A DNA stretch of 64,000 nucleotides from Nocardia asteroides (GCF_021183625.1 NZ_CP089214.1:620001-684000); one strand, 5' to 3'. Positions 44,161 through 53,465 are shown, counted from the stretch's first letter. Numbers and translations: made by a program. The notes: a model not told the origin generated them from the letters alone.

Positions 44161-44198
44161 CCCGTTATTCACGGTTACAGAAGAACGAAAGGAACCCG

Positions 44199-45344
44199 AT
44201 GGCCGCCTACCGGTCCGTGTGGATGGACGACGACCTGGACGCGCTGCGCTCGCTGGCGCGCGCGTTCTACGACAAGGAGGTCACGCCGAACATCGACAAG
44301 TACCTCGCCCAGCACCACGTCGACCGCGACCTCTGGAACAAGGCGGGCGAGCTCGGGCTGCTGTGCCTGTCCATCCCGGAGGAGTACGGCGGCGGGGGCG
44401 GCACCTTCGCGCACGAGGCCGTCATGATCGAGGAGCAGGCCAGGGCCGTCGACACCGCGTGGGGCGCCAGCCTGCACAACGGCATCGTGGCGCACTACCT
44501 GCTGCACTACGGCACCGAGGAGCAGAAGCGGCACTGGCTGCCGAAGATGGCCAGCGGCGAGGTGGTCGGCGCGATCGCCATGACCGAGCCCGGCACCGGC
44601 TCGGATCTGCAGAACGTCAAGACCAAGGCGCTGCGCGACGGCGACGAGTACGTGATCAACGGCTCCAAGACCTTCATCACCAACGGTTCGCAGGCCGACC
44701 TGATCATCGTGGTCGCCAAGACCGACGTCAGCCAGGGCGCGGCGGGCATCAGCCTGGTGCTGGTCGAGGCGGACCGGGCCGGGTTCCGGCGCGGGCGGGT
44801 GCTGGACAAGATCGGGCAGAAGGGCCAGGACACCTCGGAGCTGTTCTTCGAGGACGTCCGGGTGCCGGTCGCGAACCTGCTCGGCGAGGCCGAGGGCCAG
44901 GGCTTCGTGCAGCTCATGCAGCAGCTGCCGCAGGAGCGGCTGATCATCGCGGTCGGCGCGGTGGCCGGCATGGAGACGGCGCTGGAGCACACGCTGCGCT
45001 ACGTCAAGGAGCGCGAGGCGTTCGGGCGGCCGGTCTTCGGCTTCCAGAACACCAAGTTCAAGCTGGCCGAGGTGGCGACCGAGGCGCGGGTGGCGCGGGT
45101 CTTCACCGACGACTGCGTGGCCAAGCACCTCGTCGGCGAGCTGGACATCCCGACCGTGGCCATGGCGAAGTGGTGGACCACCGACCGCGCGCTGGCGATC
45201 TCCAGCGAGTGCCTGCAGCTGTTCGGCGGCTACGGCTACATGACCGAGTACCCGATCTCGCGCATGTGGGCGGACAGCCGGGTGCAGATGATCTACGCGG
45301 GCACGAACGAGATCATGAAGGAGATCATCGCGCGCTCGCTCTGA
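44199..45344 (+). CDS. acyl-CoA dehydrogenase (long-chain type)
   Basis: A 381-residue FAD enzyme that oxidises acyl-CoA to the 2-enoyl-CoA. Motifs are AMTEPGTGSDLQ and the flavin-binding YVINGSKTFITNG, with REAFGRPVFGFQNTKFKLAE in the C-terminal helical domain. The usual MCAD base position reads YAGTNEIM (Ala instead of Glu). LPQERL with E246 matches the catalytic base of long-chain enzymes, so an LCAD-like mechanism is likely. It is divergent from a TetR regulator that probably represses it. AAAGGA precedes the ATG and a strong terminator follows. Confidence 0.93.
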   Translation: MAAYRSVWMDDDLDALRSLARAFYDKEVTPNIDKYLAQHHVDRDLWNKAGELGLLCLSIPEEYGGGGGTFAHEAVMIEEQARAVDTAWGASLHNGIVAHYLLHYGTEEQKRHWLPKMASGEVVGAIAMTEPGTGSDLQNVKTKALRDGDEYVINGSKTFITNGSQADLIIVVAKTDVSQGAAGISLVLVEADRAGFRRGRVLDKIGQKGQDTSELFFEDVRVPVANLLGEAEGQGFVQLMQQLPQERLIIAVGAVAGMETALEHTLRYVKEREAFGRPVFGFQNTKFKLAEVATEARVARVFTDDCVAKHLVGELDIPTVAMAKWWTTDRALAISSECLQLFGGYGYMTEYPISRMWADSRVQMIYAGTNEIMKEIIARSL

Positions 45345-45356
45345 CGCGCTGCCTGC

Positions 45357-45390
45357 GAACCGGGCGGTCTCCGCGGAGATCGCCCGGTTC
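45357..45390 (+). terminator. terminator after acyl-CoA dehydrogenase
   Basis: The long stem GAACCGGGCG / CGCCCGGTTC encloses a second stem TCTCC / GGAGA. It is followed by CGTGTTT. It separates this gene from the sigK operon. Confidence 0.85.
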
Positions 45391-45432
45391 CGTGTTTCCG
45401 CCCACGCGGGCGAGTACATTCCAGCCCGGAAC

Positions 45433-45459
45433 CCATCCGAGCACCGAGGCATGTCGAAA
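45433..45459 (+). promoter_or_regulatory. possible SigK-type autoregulatory promoter
   Basis: CCATCC (45433-45438) and TCGAAA (45454-45459), 15 bp apart, resemble the mycobacterial SigK promoter pattern as I recall it (CCATCC, then CCGAAT about 16 bp later). Its position just ahead of sigK suggests autoregulation. It also favours the downstream ATG at 45487 as the start. Confidence 0.4.
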
Positions 45460-45486
45460 GCCAGTCATGCGGACAGGGACGCGACC

Positions 45487-46152
45487 ATGACCAATGAACC
45501 GGCGTTCGCGCCGATTCGCCTGCACAGCGCCGACACCGGCGAACAGGATCCGGCGTGCCCCGCCGACCCGGCCGGCCGCGCGGCGACCACCGCGCAGAAC
45601 CGGCAGCTGATCGGGCTGCTCGCCGCCGTCGCGGGCGGTGACCGGGATGCCTTCACCGACTTCTACCGGCACACCAGCCACCGCGTGTTCGGGCTGGCCG
45701 TGCGGGTGCTGCGCAGCCACGCCGCCGCCGAGGAGGTCACCCAGGAGGTGTACCTGCAGGCCTGGTCCATGGCGGCGCGCTACGACGAGACCAAGGCGAG
45801 CCCGATCGGCTGGCTCATGATGCTCACCCACCGCCGCGCGGTGGACCGGGTGCGCACCGAGCAGAACGCGGCCAGCCGCGACTCCGTCTACGGCCATGCC
45901 CACCTCGGCCGCGCGCACGACAGCGTGGCGGAGGAGGTCGGCCAGCGGCTCGACGAGCAGGCGGTGCTGAACTGCCTGGAAACGCTCACCGCGACCCAGC
46001 GCGAGGCGGTCGGGCTGGCGTACTACACCGGCCGCACCTACCGCGAGGTGGCCGACCACCTCGCGGTCCCGCTGCCCACCCTCAAGAGCCGGATCCGGGA
46101 CGGGTTGAAACGGCTGGAGACCTGCTTGACCGGAAAGACCAGCGATGCCTGA
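45487..46152 (+). CDS. sigK: ECF RNA polymerase sigma factor SigK
   Basis: A 221-residue extracytoplasmic-function sigma factor. Region 2 is DAFTDFYRHTSHRVFGLAVR with AAEEVTQEVYLQAW. Region 4 is LTATQREAVGLAYYTGRTYR with LAVPLPTLKSRIRDGLKRL. The order sigK, rskA, then an exported oxidoreductase supports the SigK assignment. ATG at 45487 is preferred (AGGGA, 7-nt spacing); an ATG at 45451 overlaps the possible promoter. Release from the anti-sigma factor would activate it. In mycobacteria SigK controls secreted and redox proteins; the regulon here is not known. Confidence 0.88.
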   Translation: MTNEPAFAPIRLHSADTGEQDPACPADPAGRAATTAQNRQLIGLLAAVAGGDRDAFTDFYRHTSHRVFGLAVRVLRSHAAAEEVTQEVYLQAWSMAARYDETKASPIGWLMMLTHRRAVDRVRTEQNAASRDSVYGHAHLGRAHDSVAEEVGQRLDEQAVLNCLETLTATQREAVGLAYYTGRTYREVADHLAVPLPTLKSRIRDGLKRLETCLTGKTSDA

Positions 46153-46867
46153 CACCGACCGCGACGACCTGCTCGATCTCGCGCCCCTCTACGCCCTGAA
46201 CGCCGTCGACCAGCAGGAACGCGCCGCCATCGAGGAGCGGCTCACGCGCGCCGACGCGCCGCTCGCCGCCCGGTTCGCCGACGCGGTGGACCGCACGCAC
46301 GACGTGCTCGGCGAGCTGTCCCTCGTCGACGCCGTGCCGCCGCCACCGGAGCTGGAGGGGCGGCTGCTGGCCGCGCTCGACCAGCTGCAGCCGGGCGGCG
46401 TGCGGGATATCCGCAGTGCGCGGCGGTTCTCCGGGAAGCAGCTGGGCTGGCTGGCGACGGCCGCCGCGGTGCTGGTCGCCGCGCTGGTCGGCGGTGCGGT
46501 GCTGGCCGGGCGGGACGCCGGGTCGCCGGACCAGCGGATCACCGCGGCGACGGTGCTCGAGCAGGCGGACGCGCGCGCCGCGACCGTGGCGGTGCCGAGC
46601 GGTGGCTCGATCACGGTCAACTCGTCGAGTGCGCTCGGCGCGGCGGCGATCTCGTTCGCCGCCATGCCCGAGCTGCCCGCCGACCGGGACTATCAGCTCT
46701 GGATCATCCACCCCGGCGGCGACCCGCTGCCGGACGCGGTGGTGCCCGGCTCCGGGGAGGTCGTCGCCGAGTACACGGCCGCCGACACCATCGCCGTCAC
46801 GGTCGAGCCCGCCGGTGGCTCGCAGGCGCCGAGCGGGGCCCCGATCGCGGCCATGGTCATGGACTGA
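46145..46867 (+). CDS. rskA: anti-sigma-K factor RskA
   Basis: A 240-residue membrane anti-sigma factor. The cytoplasmic N-terminus (DDLLDLAPLYALNAVDQQER) would hold SigK. One membrane helix spans residues ~100-122. The extracytoplasmic domain has the RskA fold (PADRDYQLWIIHPGGDPLP). Regulated proteolysis is the known release mechanism in the family. The ATG lies 8 bp before the end of sigK, so the two are translationally coupled. Confidence 0.92.
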   Translation: MPDTDRDDLLDLAPLYALNAVDQQERAAIEERLTRADAPLAARFADAVDRTHDVLGELSLVDAVPPPPELEGRLLAALDQLQPGGVRDIRSARRFSGKQLGWLATAAAVLVAALVGGAVLAGRDAGSPDQRITAATVLEQADARAATVAVPSGGSITVNSSSALGAAAISFAAMPELPADRDYQLWIIHPGGDPLPDAVVPGSGEVVAEYTAADTIAVTVEPAGGSQAPSGAPIAAMVMD

Positions 46868-46928
46868 CCAGTCCGCGCACCGCGCGGAGACGAACTCCTC
46901 CGGCATCCCACACGATCTGGAGGGCGCG

Positions 46929-48518
46929 ATGACCGCGACCGAGCAGCACAGCCCCGGCCGGGTGGCGGCCGCGCTCTCCGGCGTCCTCGCCGCGGGCCTC
47001 GTCCTCGGCGTCGGGCACCTGGTGGCGGCGGTGGTCGAGCCGGCCGCCTCGCCGTTCCTCGCCACCGGGGCGGCCATGGTGGATCGGACGCCGCGGGCGC
47101 TGAAGGACTTCGCGATTCGCGAGTTCGGGAGCAACGACAAGCTGGTGCTCTTCGCGAGCATGGCGGTGGTCATGGTGCTGCTCGCCGCCGTCGCCGGGCT
47201 GCTGGAGCGGCGGTTCCGCTTCGCGGGGTGCGGGGTTCTCGCGGTGCTCGGGCTGGTCGTGGTCGGGGCCGCGCTGCAACGGCCGGGCGCGACAGCGCTT
47301 TTCGCGGTGCCCGCGGTGCTCGGGGTCGTTGCCGGAATCCTCGCCCTCCGCGTCCTGATGCGGGTCGCAGGCGACCGCGCATCGAGTGCCGCGCCCGCCT
47401 CCGGCACAGCGTCCACGCCGACACCGGCCGCATCCGACCGCCCCCGGGACCATTCGCGGCGCGGGTTCCTCGGGATCGCGGCCGGGGTCGGCGCGCTGGC
47501 CGTCGCCACCTACGCCGCCGGGCAGTACGTCGGGCGGGCGCTGCGCGATGTGGCGGCGGACCGGGCCGGTTTCGTCCTCCCCCGCCCGGTGCGGCCCGCT
47601 CCCCCGATCGCGGCCGACGTCACCTTCCCAGACCCGGGCATCTCCCCGTTCAGCACGCCGAACGGCGACTTCTACCGGGTGGACACCGCGCTGCAGCTCC
47701 CCGCGCTCACCTCGGACGAGTGGCGGCTCCGCATCCACGGCCTGGTCGACCGCGAGGTCGGGTACACCTTCGCCGACCTGCGCGACCGCGCCGCCGCCGA
47801 ATCCACCTTCACGCTCACCTGCGTCTCCAACGAGGTCGGCGGCGACCTGCTCGGCACCGCCACCTGGACCGGCTACCGCCTCGCCGACCTGCTCGCCGAG
47901 GCGGGCCCACGCCCGGACGCCGACATGGTGCTCTCGACAAGCATCGACGGCTTCACCGCGAGCACCCCGCTCGCCGCGCTCACCGACGGCCGCGACGCGC
48001 TGCTCGCCGTCGGCATGAACGGTGAGCCGCTCCCGGTGGCACACGGCTACCCGGCGCGCATGGTGGTTCCGGGGCTCTACGGCTACGTCTCCGCCACCAA
48101 GTGGGTGGTCGACCTCGAGCTCACCCGCTTCGACCGCGCCACCGCGTACTGGACCGACCGCGGCTGGACCGCCGAGGCCCCGATCAAGACCTCGTCCCGG
48201 ATCGACGTCCCGGCCTCCTTCGCCACCGTGGACGCCGGGCGGGTGGTGGTCGCGGGCGTCGCGTGGGCGCAGCGGAAGGGCATCGACCGGGTCGAGGTGC
48301 AGGTGGACGACGCCCCCTGGCAGCGGGCCGAGCTCGCCGCCGAGTACTCCGTCGACACCTGGCGGCAGTGGCGCTTCGCCTGGAATGCCGCACCAGGCGC
48401 GCACACGCTGCGGGTGCGCGCCACCGACCGCACCGGCGCCACCCAGACCGACGCCCGCGCCCGCCCCTTCCCGGACGGCTCCACCGGCTGGCACAGCCGC
48501 GTGGTCACGGTGCGCTGA
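46929..48518 (+). CDS. membrane-anchored molybdopterin-dependent oxidoreductase (sulfite-oxidase fold)
   Basis: A 529-residue protein. About four membrane helices occupy residues ~10-150. A linker with a twin-arginine-like motif SRRGFLGIAAGVGALAV (R177-R178) and a further hydrophobic stretch follows. The sulfite-oxidase/YedY-type molybdopterin domain begins around residue 240, with the Mo ligand C298 in TLTCVSNEVGG and VPGLYGYVSATKW. A C-terminal Mo-co dimerisation domain closes the protein. It should act on the outer face of the membrane, perhaps in repair or oxoanion chemistry. It is probably in the sigK operon (61 bp after rskA). The 3' end overlaps the next convergent gene by 14 bp. Confidence 0.9.
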   Translation: MTATEQHSPGRVAAALSGVLAAGLVLGVGHLVAAVVEPAASPFLATGAAMVDRTPRALKDFAIREFGSNDKLVLFASMAVVMVLLAAVAGLLERRFRFAGCGVLAVLGLVVVGAALQRPGATALFAVPAVLGVVAGILALRVLMRVAGDRASSAAPASGTASTPTPAASDRPRDHSRRGFLGIAAGVGALAVATYAAGQYVGRALRDVAADRAGFVLPRPVRPAPPIAADVTFPDPGISPFSTPNGDFYRVDTALQLPALTSDEWRLRIHGLVDREVGYTFADLRDRAAAESTFTLTCVSNEVGGDLLGTATWTGYRLADLLAEAGPRPDADMVLSTSIDGFTASTPLAALTDGRDALLAVGMNGEPLPVAHGYPARMVVPGLYGYVSATKWVVDLELTRFDRATAYWTDRGWTAEAPIKTSSRIDVPASFATVDAGRVVVAGVAWAQRKGIDRVEVQVDDAPWQRAELAAEYSVDTWRQWRFAWNAAPGAHTLRVRATDRTGATQTDARARPFPDGSTGWHSRVVTVR

Positions 48519-49038
48519 GCGCACCCCCGAGCGGGCGGGTCGCGGTGGCGGCGAGCTCCTCGTGCTCGTCGTTGATCAGGTGGTAGGCGGCGGCGAGGTC
48601 GTCGAGGGCGGCGCGCCACAGCGTCTCGGTCTCGGCGCCGAGCGGGTGCCTGCTCAGCTGCACCAGCACCGCGGCGGCGTCGGCGGCCCGCGCGGCGGCG
48701 TCGAGCAGGACCGGAACGGGTTCGGCTGCGGCACCGGCGGCCAGCACCCCGATGCGATTGCTGAGCTGACGCGCGTCGAACCGGGCACGCTCGGCGGTCA
48801 CCTCGGCGGTGGGCGGGAGCTCGCCCGCGGCGGCGCTCCAGCGGCGTTCGCGCTGGTCCGGGTCGTCGGCGGTGCCGATCACCCGGCGCACCTCGTCACC
48901 GAGCACGCGGTGCACCAGACCGGCCAGTTTCGCCTGCTCCACACCGTGATCCGGATCCACCGGGCGCAGCACCCCCGGCTCGTCGGGCTCCACGTTCAGG
49001 ACGGCGAGCACCGCCCGCAGCTGTGCCATCGTGACCAT
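48505..49038 (-). CDS. hypothetical protein, Ala-rich, helical
   Basis: A 177-residue protein with no recognised family. It begins MVTMAQLRAVLAVLNVEPDE, is mostly helical and Ala/Arg/Glu-rich (ERARFDARQLSNRIGVLAAG), has no membrane helix and ends with LNDEHEE-like acidic sequence (AAYHLINDEHEELAATATRP). The start at 49038 has a purine-rich GGTGGGG upstream; ATG at 49029 is an alternative. A 17-bp palindrome lies 48 bp upstream, shared with the end of the TetR gene. The two minus-strand genes may be linked. Its 3' end overlaps the molybdoenzyme gene. Confidence 0.6.
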   Translation of the reverse strand: MVTMAQLRAVLAVLNVEPDEPGVLRPVDPDHGVEQAKLAGLVHRVLGDEVRRVIGTADDPDQRERRWSAAAGELPPTAEVTAERARFDARQLSNRIGVLAAGAAAEPVPVLLDAAARAADAAAVLVQLSRHPLGAETETLWRAALDDLAAAYHLINDEHEELAATATRPLGGALSAP

Positions 49039-49085
49039 GCACCCCACCTTTCCCCTGATCGGGCCGCCCACGCCTACCCGATAGC

Positions 49086-49102
49086 GGAATAGTAACTATT
49101 CC
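49086..49102. promoter_or_regulatory. 17-bp perfect palindrome at the TetR stop codon
   Basis: GGAATAGT-a-ACTATTCC contains the TetR stop codon and lies upstream of the 177-residue hypothetical gene. Its TAGT/ACTA half-sites recur in the repeat before choD, so both may be sites for the same TetR protein. Confidence 0.5.
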
Positions 49103-49824
49103 CCGGCCGGTGCGGGGGCGGCACGGCGATCCGGGTGCGCGCCGACGACCCCGAGCAGACCGTCCAGCTGGAATTCGAAGAGCTCGGCGCGGTCGGCGAA
49201 GGTCCGCTCCCCGTACATGTCGAAGACGTCGGCGCTCACCGCGCCGATCAGCCCGGCGTACAGGGCGGTGCCGCGGGCGATGAGCCAGTCCGGCAGCGGC
49301 AGCCCGAACTCCGCGCGGATCGCCTCGAAATCGGCGCGCAGCGCGGTCGATGCGGCGGGTACCGCGTCGGGTTCGGTGAGCGCGCCCGCGGCGCGCGCCT
49401 CGCCCAGCAGCCGCATCATGGCGACGATGAGCCTGGTGCCGGACTGCACGGTCTGCTCGGCGGGCGCGTGGTAGCCGGGCACCGGGGTGCCGAAGAGCAG
49501 GCCGTAGCGGGCCGGTTCGGCGAGCGCCCAGCCGCGCAGGGTGCGGCCGAGCACGCGCAGTGCGTCCACCGGGTCGCCGGGCTCGGCGGCGAGCGCGGCG
49601 TCCACCTCGTCGCCGAGCGCGGTGTAGCCGTCGATGAGCAGCATGGTCAGCAGCTCGTCGCGGCTGCGCACGTAGCGGTAGACCGCGGACGAGACGACGC
49701 CGAGGTCGCGGGCGACGGCGCGCAGCGAGAGCGCCGCGGCGCCGTCGGCGGCCAGGTGCCTGCGACCGATCTCCAGGATGTCGGTCATGGTCTGCGCCCT
49801 GGCGCGGTCGCGGGGTGTCGGCAT
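49096..49824 (-). CDS. TetR family regulator (WHG-type C-terminal domain)
   Basis: A 242-residue repressor. The HTH contains AAALSLRAVARDLGVVSSAV followed by YRYVRSRDELLTMLLIDGY. The C-terminal ligand domain resembles TetR_C_13 (WHG) proteins (YGLLFGTPVPGYHAP). It is divergent from the cholesterol oxidase gene, with an inverted repeat GAGTAGTG-N10-CACTACTC between them. Control of choD is therefore likely. The frame stays open far upstream, across choD on the other strand, but only this part is protein-like. Confidence 0.88.
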   Translation of the reverse strand: MPTPRDRARAQTMTDILEIGRRHLAADGAAALSLRAVARDLGVVSSAVYRYVRSRDELLTMLLIDGYTALGDEVDAALAAEPGDPVDALRVLGRTLRGWALAEPARYGLLFGTPVPGYHAPAEQTVQSGTRLIVAMMRLLGEARAAGALTEPDAVPAASTALRADFEAIRAEFGLPLPDWLIARGTALYAGLIGAVSADVFDMYGERTFADRAELFEFQLDGLLGVVGAHPDRRAAPAPAGE

Positions 49825-49920
49825 GGTCCCAGCCTGACCGTCGAGGGAGAGCACTGTCAACTCTTGCGAGCGCTGCTCCACAGAAGGTGTAACCGGCAGT
49901 TTCGCGTACAAGCTACCGAG

Positions 49921-49946
49921 GAGTAGTGTTGCCTCCGTCACTACTC
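49921..49946. promoter_or_regulatory. operator-like inverted repeat upstream of choD
   Basis: GAGTAGTG-N10-CACTACTC, perfect 8-bp arms, 22 bp before the choD start and in the TetR-choD divergent region. Its position near the start suggests repression. Confidence 0.55.
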
Positions 49947-49968
49947 GCCCCGGATCGAGGAGCAGCCC

Positions 49969-51702
49969 ATGGACCAGCGGACGACCGACTACGACGTGCT
50001 GATCGTCGGTTCGGGGTTCGGCGGCAGCGTCACCGCGCTCCGGCTGGTCGAGAAGGGGTACCGGGTCGCCGTGCTGGAGGCGGGCCGCCGCTTCGCCGAC
50101 GACGAACTGCCACGCACCTCGTGGGACCTGCGCAAGTTCCTCTGGGCGCCGAAGCTCGGCTGCTACGGCATCCAGCGCATCCACCCGCTGCGCAACGTGC
50201 TCATCCTGGGCGGCGCAGGCGTCGGCGGCGGCTCGCTGAACTACGCGAACACCCTCTACGTGCCGCCGGAGCCGTTCTTCCAGGACCCGCAGTGGCGCGA
50301 CATCACCGACTGGCGCGACGAGCTGACCCCGTACTACGAGCGGGCCAAGCAGATGCTCGGCGTGGTGCGGAACCCGCACATGACCCCAGCCGACGAGATC
50401 TTCAAGCAGGTCGCCGAGGACATGGGCGTCGGCGACACCTTCGTGCAGACCCCCGTCGGCGTCTTCTTCGGCGAGCCCGGCGAGACGGTGCCCGATCCGT
50501 ACTTCGGCGGCGCGGGCCCGGAGCGCACCGGCTGCCTGGAGTGCGGCGACTGCATGGTCGGCTGCAAACACGGCGCGAAGAACACCCTGGTCAAGAACTA
50601 CCTGTACCTCGCGGAGCAGGCCGGGGCCGAGGTCGTCCCGCTGACGACGGTGACCGGGCTGCGGCCGCACAGCGACGGCACCTGGGACGTCACCACCGAG
50701 CGCACCGGCGCCTGGCTGCGCAAGCGGCCGCACACGTACTCGGCCGCGCAGGTGGTGCTGGCCGCGGGCACGCTCGGCACCCAGAAGTTGCTGCACGCCA
50801 TGCGCGACACCGGCACGCTGCCCGACCTCTCCCCCCGGGTCGGCGAGCTGACCCGCACCAACTCCGAGTCCATCGTCGGCGCGGCCACCCGCACGGTGAA
50901 CCCGGACATCGACGTCACCCGCGGCGTCGCCATCACCTCCTCCATCCACCCGACCCCGGACACGCACATCGAGCCGGTGCGCTACGGCCGCGGCTCGAAC
51001 TCGATGGGGCTGCTGCAGACGCTCATGGTCGACGGCGGCGGCCGGGTACCGCGCTGGCTGCGCTTCCTCGGCGTCGCGCTGCGGCACCCGCTCACCCTGC
51101 TCAGCTTCCTGAGCGTGCGGAACTGGAGCGAGCGCACCATCATCTCGCTGGTCATGCAGCACCTGGACAACTCCATCACCACCTACACCACGCGCGGGCT
51201 CTTCGGCCGCAAGCTCACCAGCAGGCAGGGGCACGGCGAGCCCAACCCGACCTGGATCCCGGCGGGCAACGACGTCACCCGCCGGGTCGCGGAGAAGATC
51301 GGCGGCGTGGCGGGCGGCACCTGGGGCGAGGTGTTCAACATTCCGCTGACCGCGCACTTCCTCGGCGGCGCGCCGATCGGCGCCGACCGCGAGCACGGTG
51401 TCATCGACGCCTACCACCGGGTCTTCGGCTACCCGACGCTGAGCGTGGTCGACGGCGCCGCCGTCTCCGCCAACCTGGGCGTCAACCCCTCGCTCACCAT
51501 CACCGCCCAGGCCGAGCGGGCCGCCGCCTACTGGCCGAACAAGGGTGCGGTCGACCAGCGGCCGCCGCAGAGCGAGAAGTACCGCCAGGTCGCTCCCGTC
51601 GCCCCGGAGCGCCCGGTGGTCCCGGCGCACTCCCCCGCCGCGCTGGTGCTCCCGATCGTGCGGATCACCTCCGGGCAGCCGCGCACGCCCGCGGTCGGCT
51701 GA
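49969..51702 (+). CDS. choD: cholesterol oxidase-like GMC oxidoreductase
   Basis: A 577-residue FAD enzyme very close in sequence, as I recall it, to mycobacterial ChoD. The FAD motif is VLIVGSGFGGSVTALRL (G14 onward). Further matches are DLRKFLWAPKLGCYGIQRIH, GAGVGGGSLNYANTLYVPPE, a Cys-rich loop CLECGDCMVGCKHGAKNTL and C-terminal IPLTAHFLGGAPIG, where the catalytic His would lie. ChoD homologues are proposed to oxidise 3-beta-hydroxysterols to 4-en-3-ones, though activity on cholesterol is debated for M. tuberculosis ChoD. No signal peptide. Probably repressed by the divergent TetR. Confidence 0.92.
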   Translation: MDQRTTDYDVLIVGSGFGGSVTALRLVEKGYRVAVLEAGRRFADDELPRTSWDLRKFLWAPKLGCYGIQRIHPLRNVLILGGAGVGGGSLNYANTLYVPPEPFFQDPQWRDITDWRDELTPYYERAKQMLGVVRNPHMTPADEIFKQVAEDMGVGDTFVQTPVGVFFGEPGETVPDPYFGGAGPERTGCLECGDCMVGCKHGAKNTLVKNYLYLAEQAGAEVVPLTTVTGLRPHSDGTWDVTTERTGAWLRKRPHTYSAAQVVLAAGTLGTQKLLHAMRDTGTLPDLSPRVGELTRTNSESIVGAATRTVNPDIDVTRGVAITSSIHPTPDTHIEPVRYGRGSNSMGLLQTLMVDGGGRVPRWLRFLGVALRHPLTLLSFLSVRNWSERTIISLVMQHLDNSITTYTTRGLFGRKLTSRQGHGEPNPTWIPAGNDVTRRVAEKIGGVAGGTWGEVFNIPLTAHFLGGAPIGADREHGVIDAYHRVFGYPTLSVVDGAAVSANLGVNPSLTITAQAERAAAYWPNKGAVDQRPPQSEKYRQVAPVAPERPVVPAHSPAALVLPIVRITSGQPRTPAVG

Positions 51703-51846
51703 CCCGGCGGAGCCGGCTCGGGCTGCCGTGCTCGGCTCCCAGCAGACCGGTCCGGCTCGGATGCGCGTTTCGCGGACCACACCGGCCCGTTCCTCGTAGA
51801 TTGACCGATATCCCCACACCGGTACGGCCGAGCGGAGCGTGCAACT

Positions 51847-53433
51847 GTGCCAACGGACGAAATCGACGCCGACTACGTGATCGTCGGGGCGGGCTCCGCG
51901 GGGGCGGTGCTGGCGAACCGGCTGAGCGCCGACGCCGCGACCCAGGTCGTGCTGCTGGAGGCCGGGCCCGCGGACAAGAACCGGTTCGCGCACATTCCGG
52001 CCGGGTTCGCCAAACTGTTCCGCAGCGAGGTGGACTGGGACTACCTGACCGAACCGCAGGAGCAGCTCGGCAATCGGCAGATCTACTGGCCGCGCGGGAA
52101 GATGCTGGGCGGCTCGTCGTCGATGAACGCCATGATGTGGGTGCGCGGGTTCCGCGCCGACTACGACGAGTGGGCGCTGCTCGCCGGCAGCGAGTGGGGG
52201 TTCCAGGCCGCGGTCGAGCAGTTCCGCCGGATCGAGACGGTCGAGGGCGCCGAGTTCCCGGACGAGGGCACCACCGGCCCGCTGCACATCCAGCACCAGC
52301 GCAGCCCGCGCGGGCTCACCGCCGCCTACCTGGCCGGGGTGCAAGAGGCCGGGTACCCGGTGGAGCCGGCGAACCGGCCGGACCCGCAGGGCTTCACGCA
52401 GACCATGGTGACCCAGCGCGCCGGCCGCCGGTGGAGCACCGCCGACGGCTACCTGCGCCCGGCGCTGCGCAGGCCGAACCTGCGGGTGCGCACCGAGGCG
52501 CAGGCCACCCGGGTGCTCTTCGACGGCACCCGCGCGGTCGGCGTCGAGTACCGCCACGGTGGGGCGACGAAGGTGGTGCGGGCGCGGCGCGAGGTGGTGC
52601 TCAGCGGCGGGGCGATCAACAGCCCGCAGCTGTTGCTGCTCTCCGGCATCGGCGACGCCGATCAGCTGGCCGCGCACGGTATTCCGGTGGTGCGGCACGC
52701 CCCCGAGGTCGGCGCGGGGCTGCAGGACCACCTGGTGGCCGCGCTCGGGTACGGGGTGCGCGGCGATTCGCTCTTCGCCGCGGAGAAGCCGCGCGAGCTC
52801 CTCGGCTACCTGCTGCGCCACCGCGGGATGCTCACCTCGAATGTCGGCGAGGCGTACGGCTTCGTGCGCAGCCGCGGTGATCTGGAGCAGCCCGATCTCG
52901 AGCTGCTCTTCGCGCCGGCGCCCTTCTTCCACGAGGGGCTGCGCGACGCCGAGGAGCACGGCGTCGTGCTGGCGACGGTGCTGCTGCGCCCGTTCAGCCG
53001 CGGCGCCATCACCCTGGCCTCCGCCGACCCGCTGGCCAAGCCGCTCATCGACCCCCGCTACCTGACCGACAGCGACGGCGCCGACCGCGCCGCCATCCTC
53101 GCCGGGCTGCGCGCCTGCGCCGAGATCGCGCAGACCCCGGCGATGAAGGCGGTGCTCGGCGACCTCATCTACCCGCCGGAGGCACCGCCGGAGCTGGCCG
53201 CCGCCGCGGAGCTCAGCCTCGAGGGGTACTCGCACACGCTGTACCACCCGGTCGGCACCTGCCGGATGGGCACCGACGCGGCCAGCGTCGTCACCCCGCG
53301 GCTGGAGGTGCGCGGGGTGCAGGGCCTGCGGGTGGCGGACGCCTCGGTCATGCCGCTGCTGGTACGCGGGCACACGCACGCGCCCGCCGTGTTCATCGGC
53401 GAGCAGGCGGCGACGTTCCTGCAGACCTCCTGA
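51847..53433 (+). CDS. GMC-family choline dehydrogenase-like oxidoreductase
   Basis: A 528-residue glucose-methanol-choline oxidoreductase. It has the FAD motif [18 protein letters not shown] and the GMC signature [20 protein letters not shown]. The catalytic His is in [10 protein letters not shown], and the C-terminal helix region is [16 protein letters not shown]. It resembles mycobacterial Rv1279-type dehydrogenases. The substrate is an alcohol, not identified. It starts with GTG. It follows choD by 144 bp, so it could be co-regulated, although its own promoter is possible (TAGATT near 51797). Confidence 0.9.
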   Translation: MPTDEIDADYVIVGAGSAGAVLANRLSADAATQVVLLEAGPADKNRFAHIPAGFAKLFRSEVDWDYLTEPQEQLGNRQIYWPRGKMLGGSSSMNAMMWVRGFRADYDEWALLAGSEWGFQAAVEQFRRIETVEGAEFPDEGTTGPLHIQHQRSPRGLTAAYLAGVQEAGYPVEPANRPDPQGFTQTMVTQRAGRRWSTADGYLRPALRRPNLRVRTEAQATRVLFDGTRAVGVEYRHGGATKVVRARREVVLSGGAINSPQLLLLSGIGDADQLAAHGIPVVRHAPEVGAGLQDHLVAALGYGVRGDSLFAAEKPRELLGYLLRHRGMLTSNVGEAYGFVRSRGDLEQPDLELLFAPAPFFHEGLRDAEEHGVVLATVLLRPFSRGAITLASADPLAKPLIDPRYLTDSDGADRAAILAGLRACAEIAQTPAMKAVLGDLIYPPEAPPELAAAAELSLEGYSHTLYHPVGTCRMGTDAASVVTPRLEVRGVQGLRVADASVMPLLVRGHTHAPAVFIGEQAATFLQTS

Positions 53434-53465
53434 ACCGGATCGCCGCGCAGCACGTGGAGTAGGTC

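Noticed and set aside
49096..53379. A 1427-codon open frame on the minus strand
   Set aside because: Only the TetR part at its 3' end is protein-like. The rest is antisense to choD and the GMC gene and reads as Gly/Arg/Val-rich shadow sequence typical of high-GC DNA.
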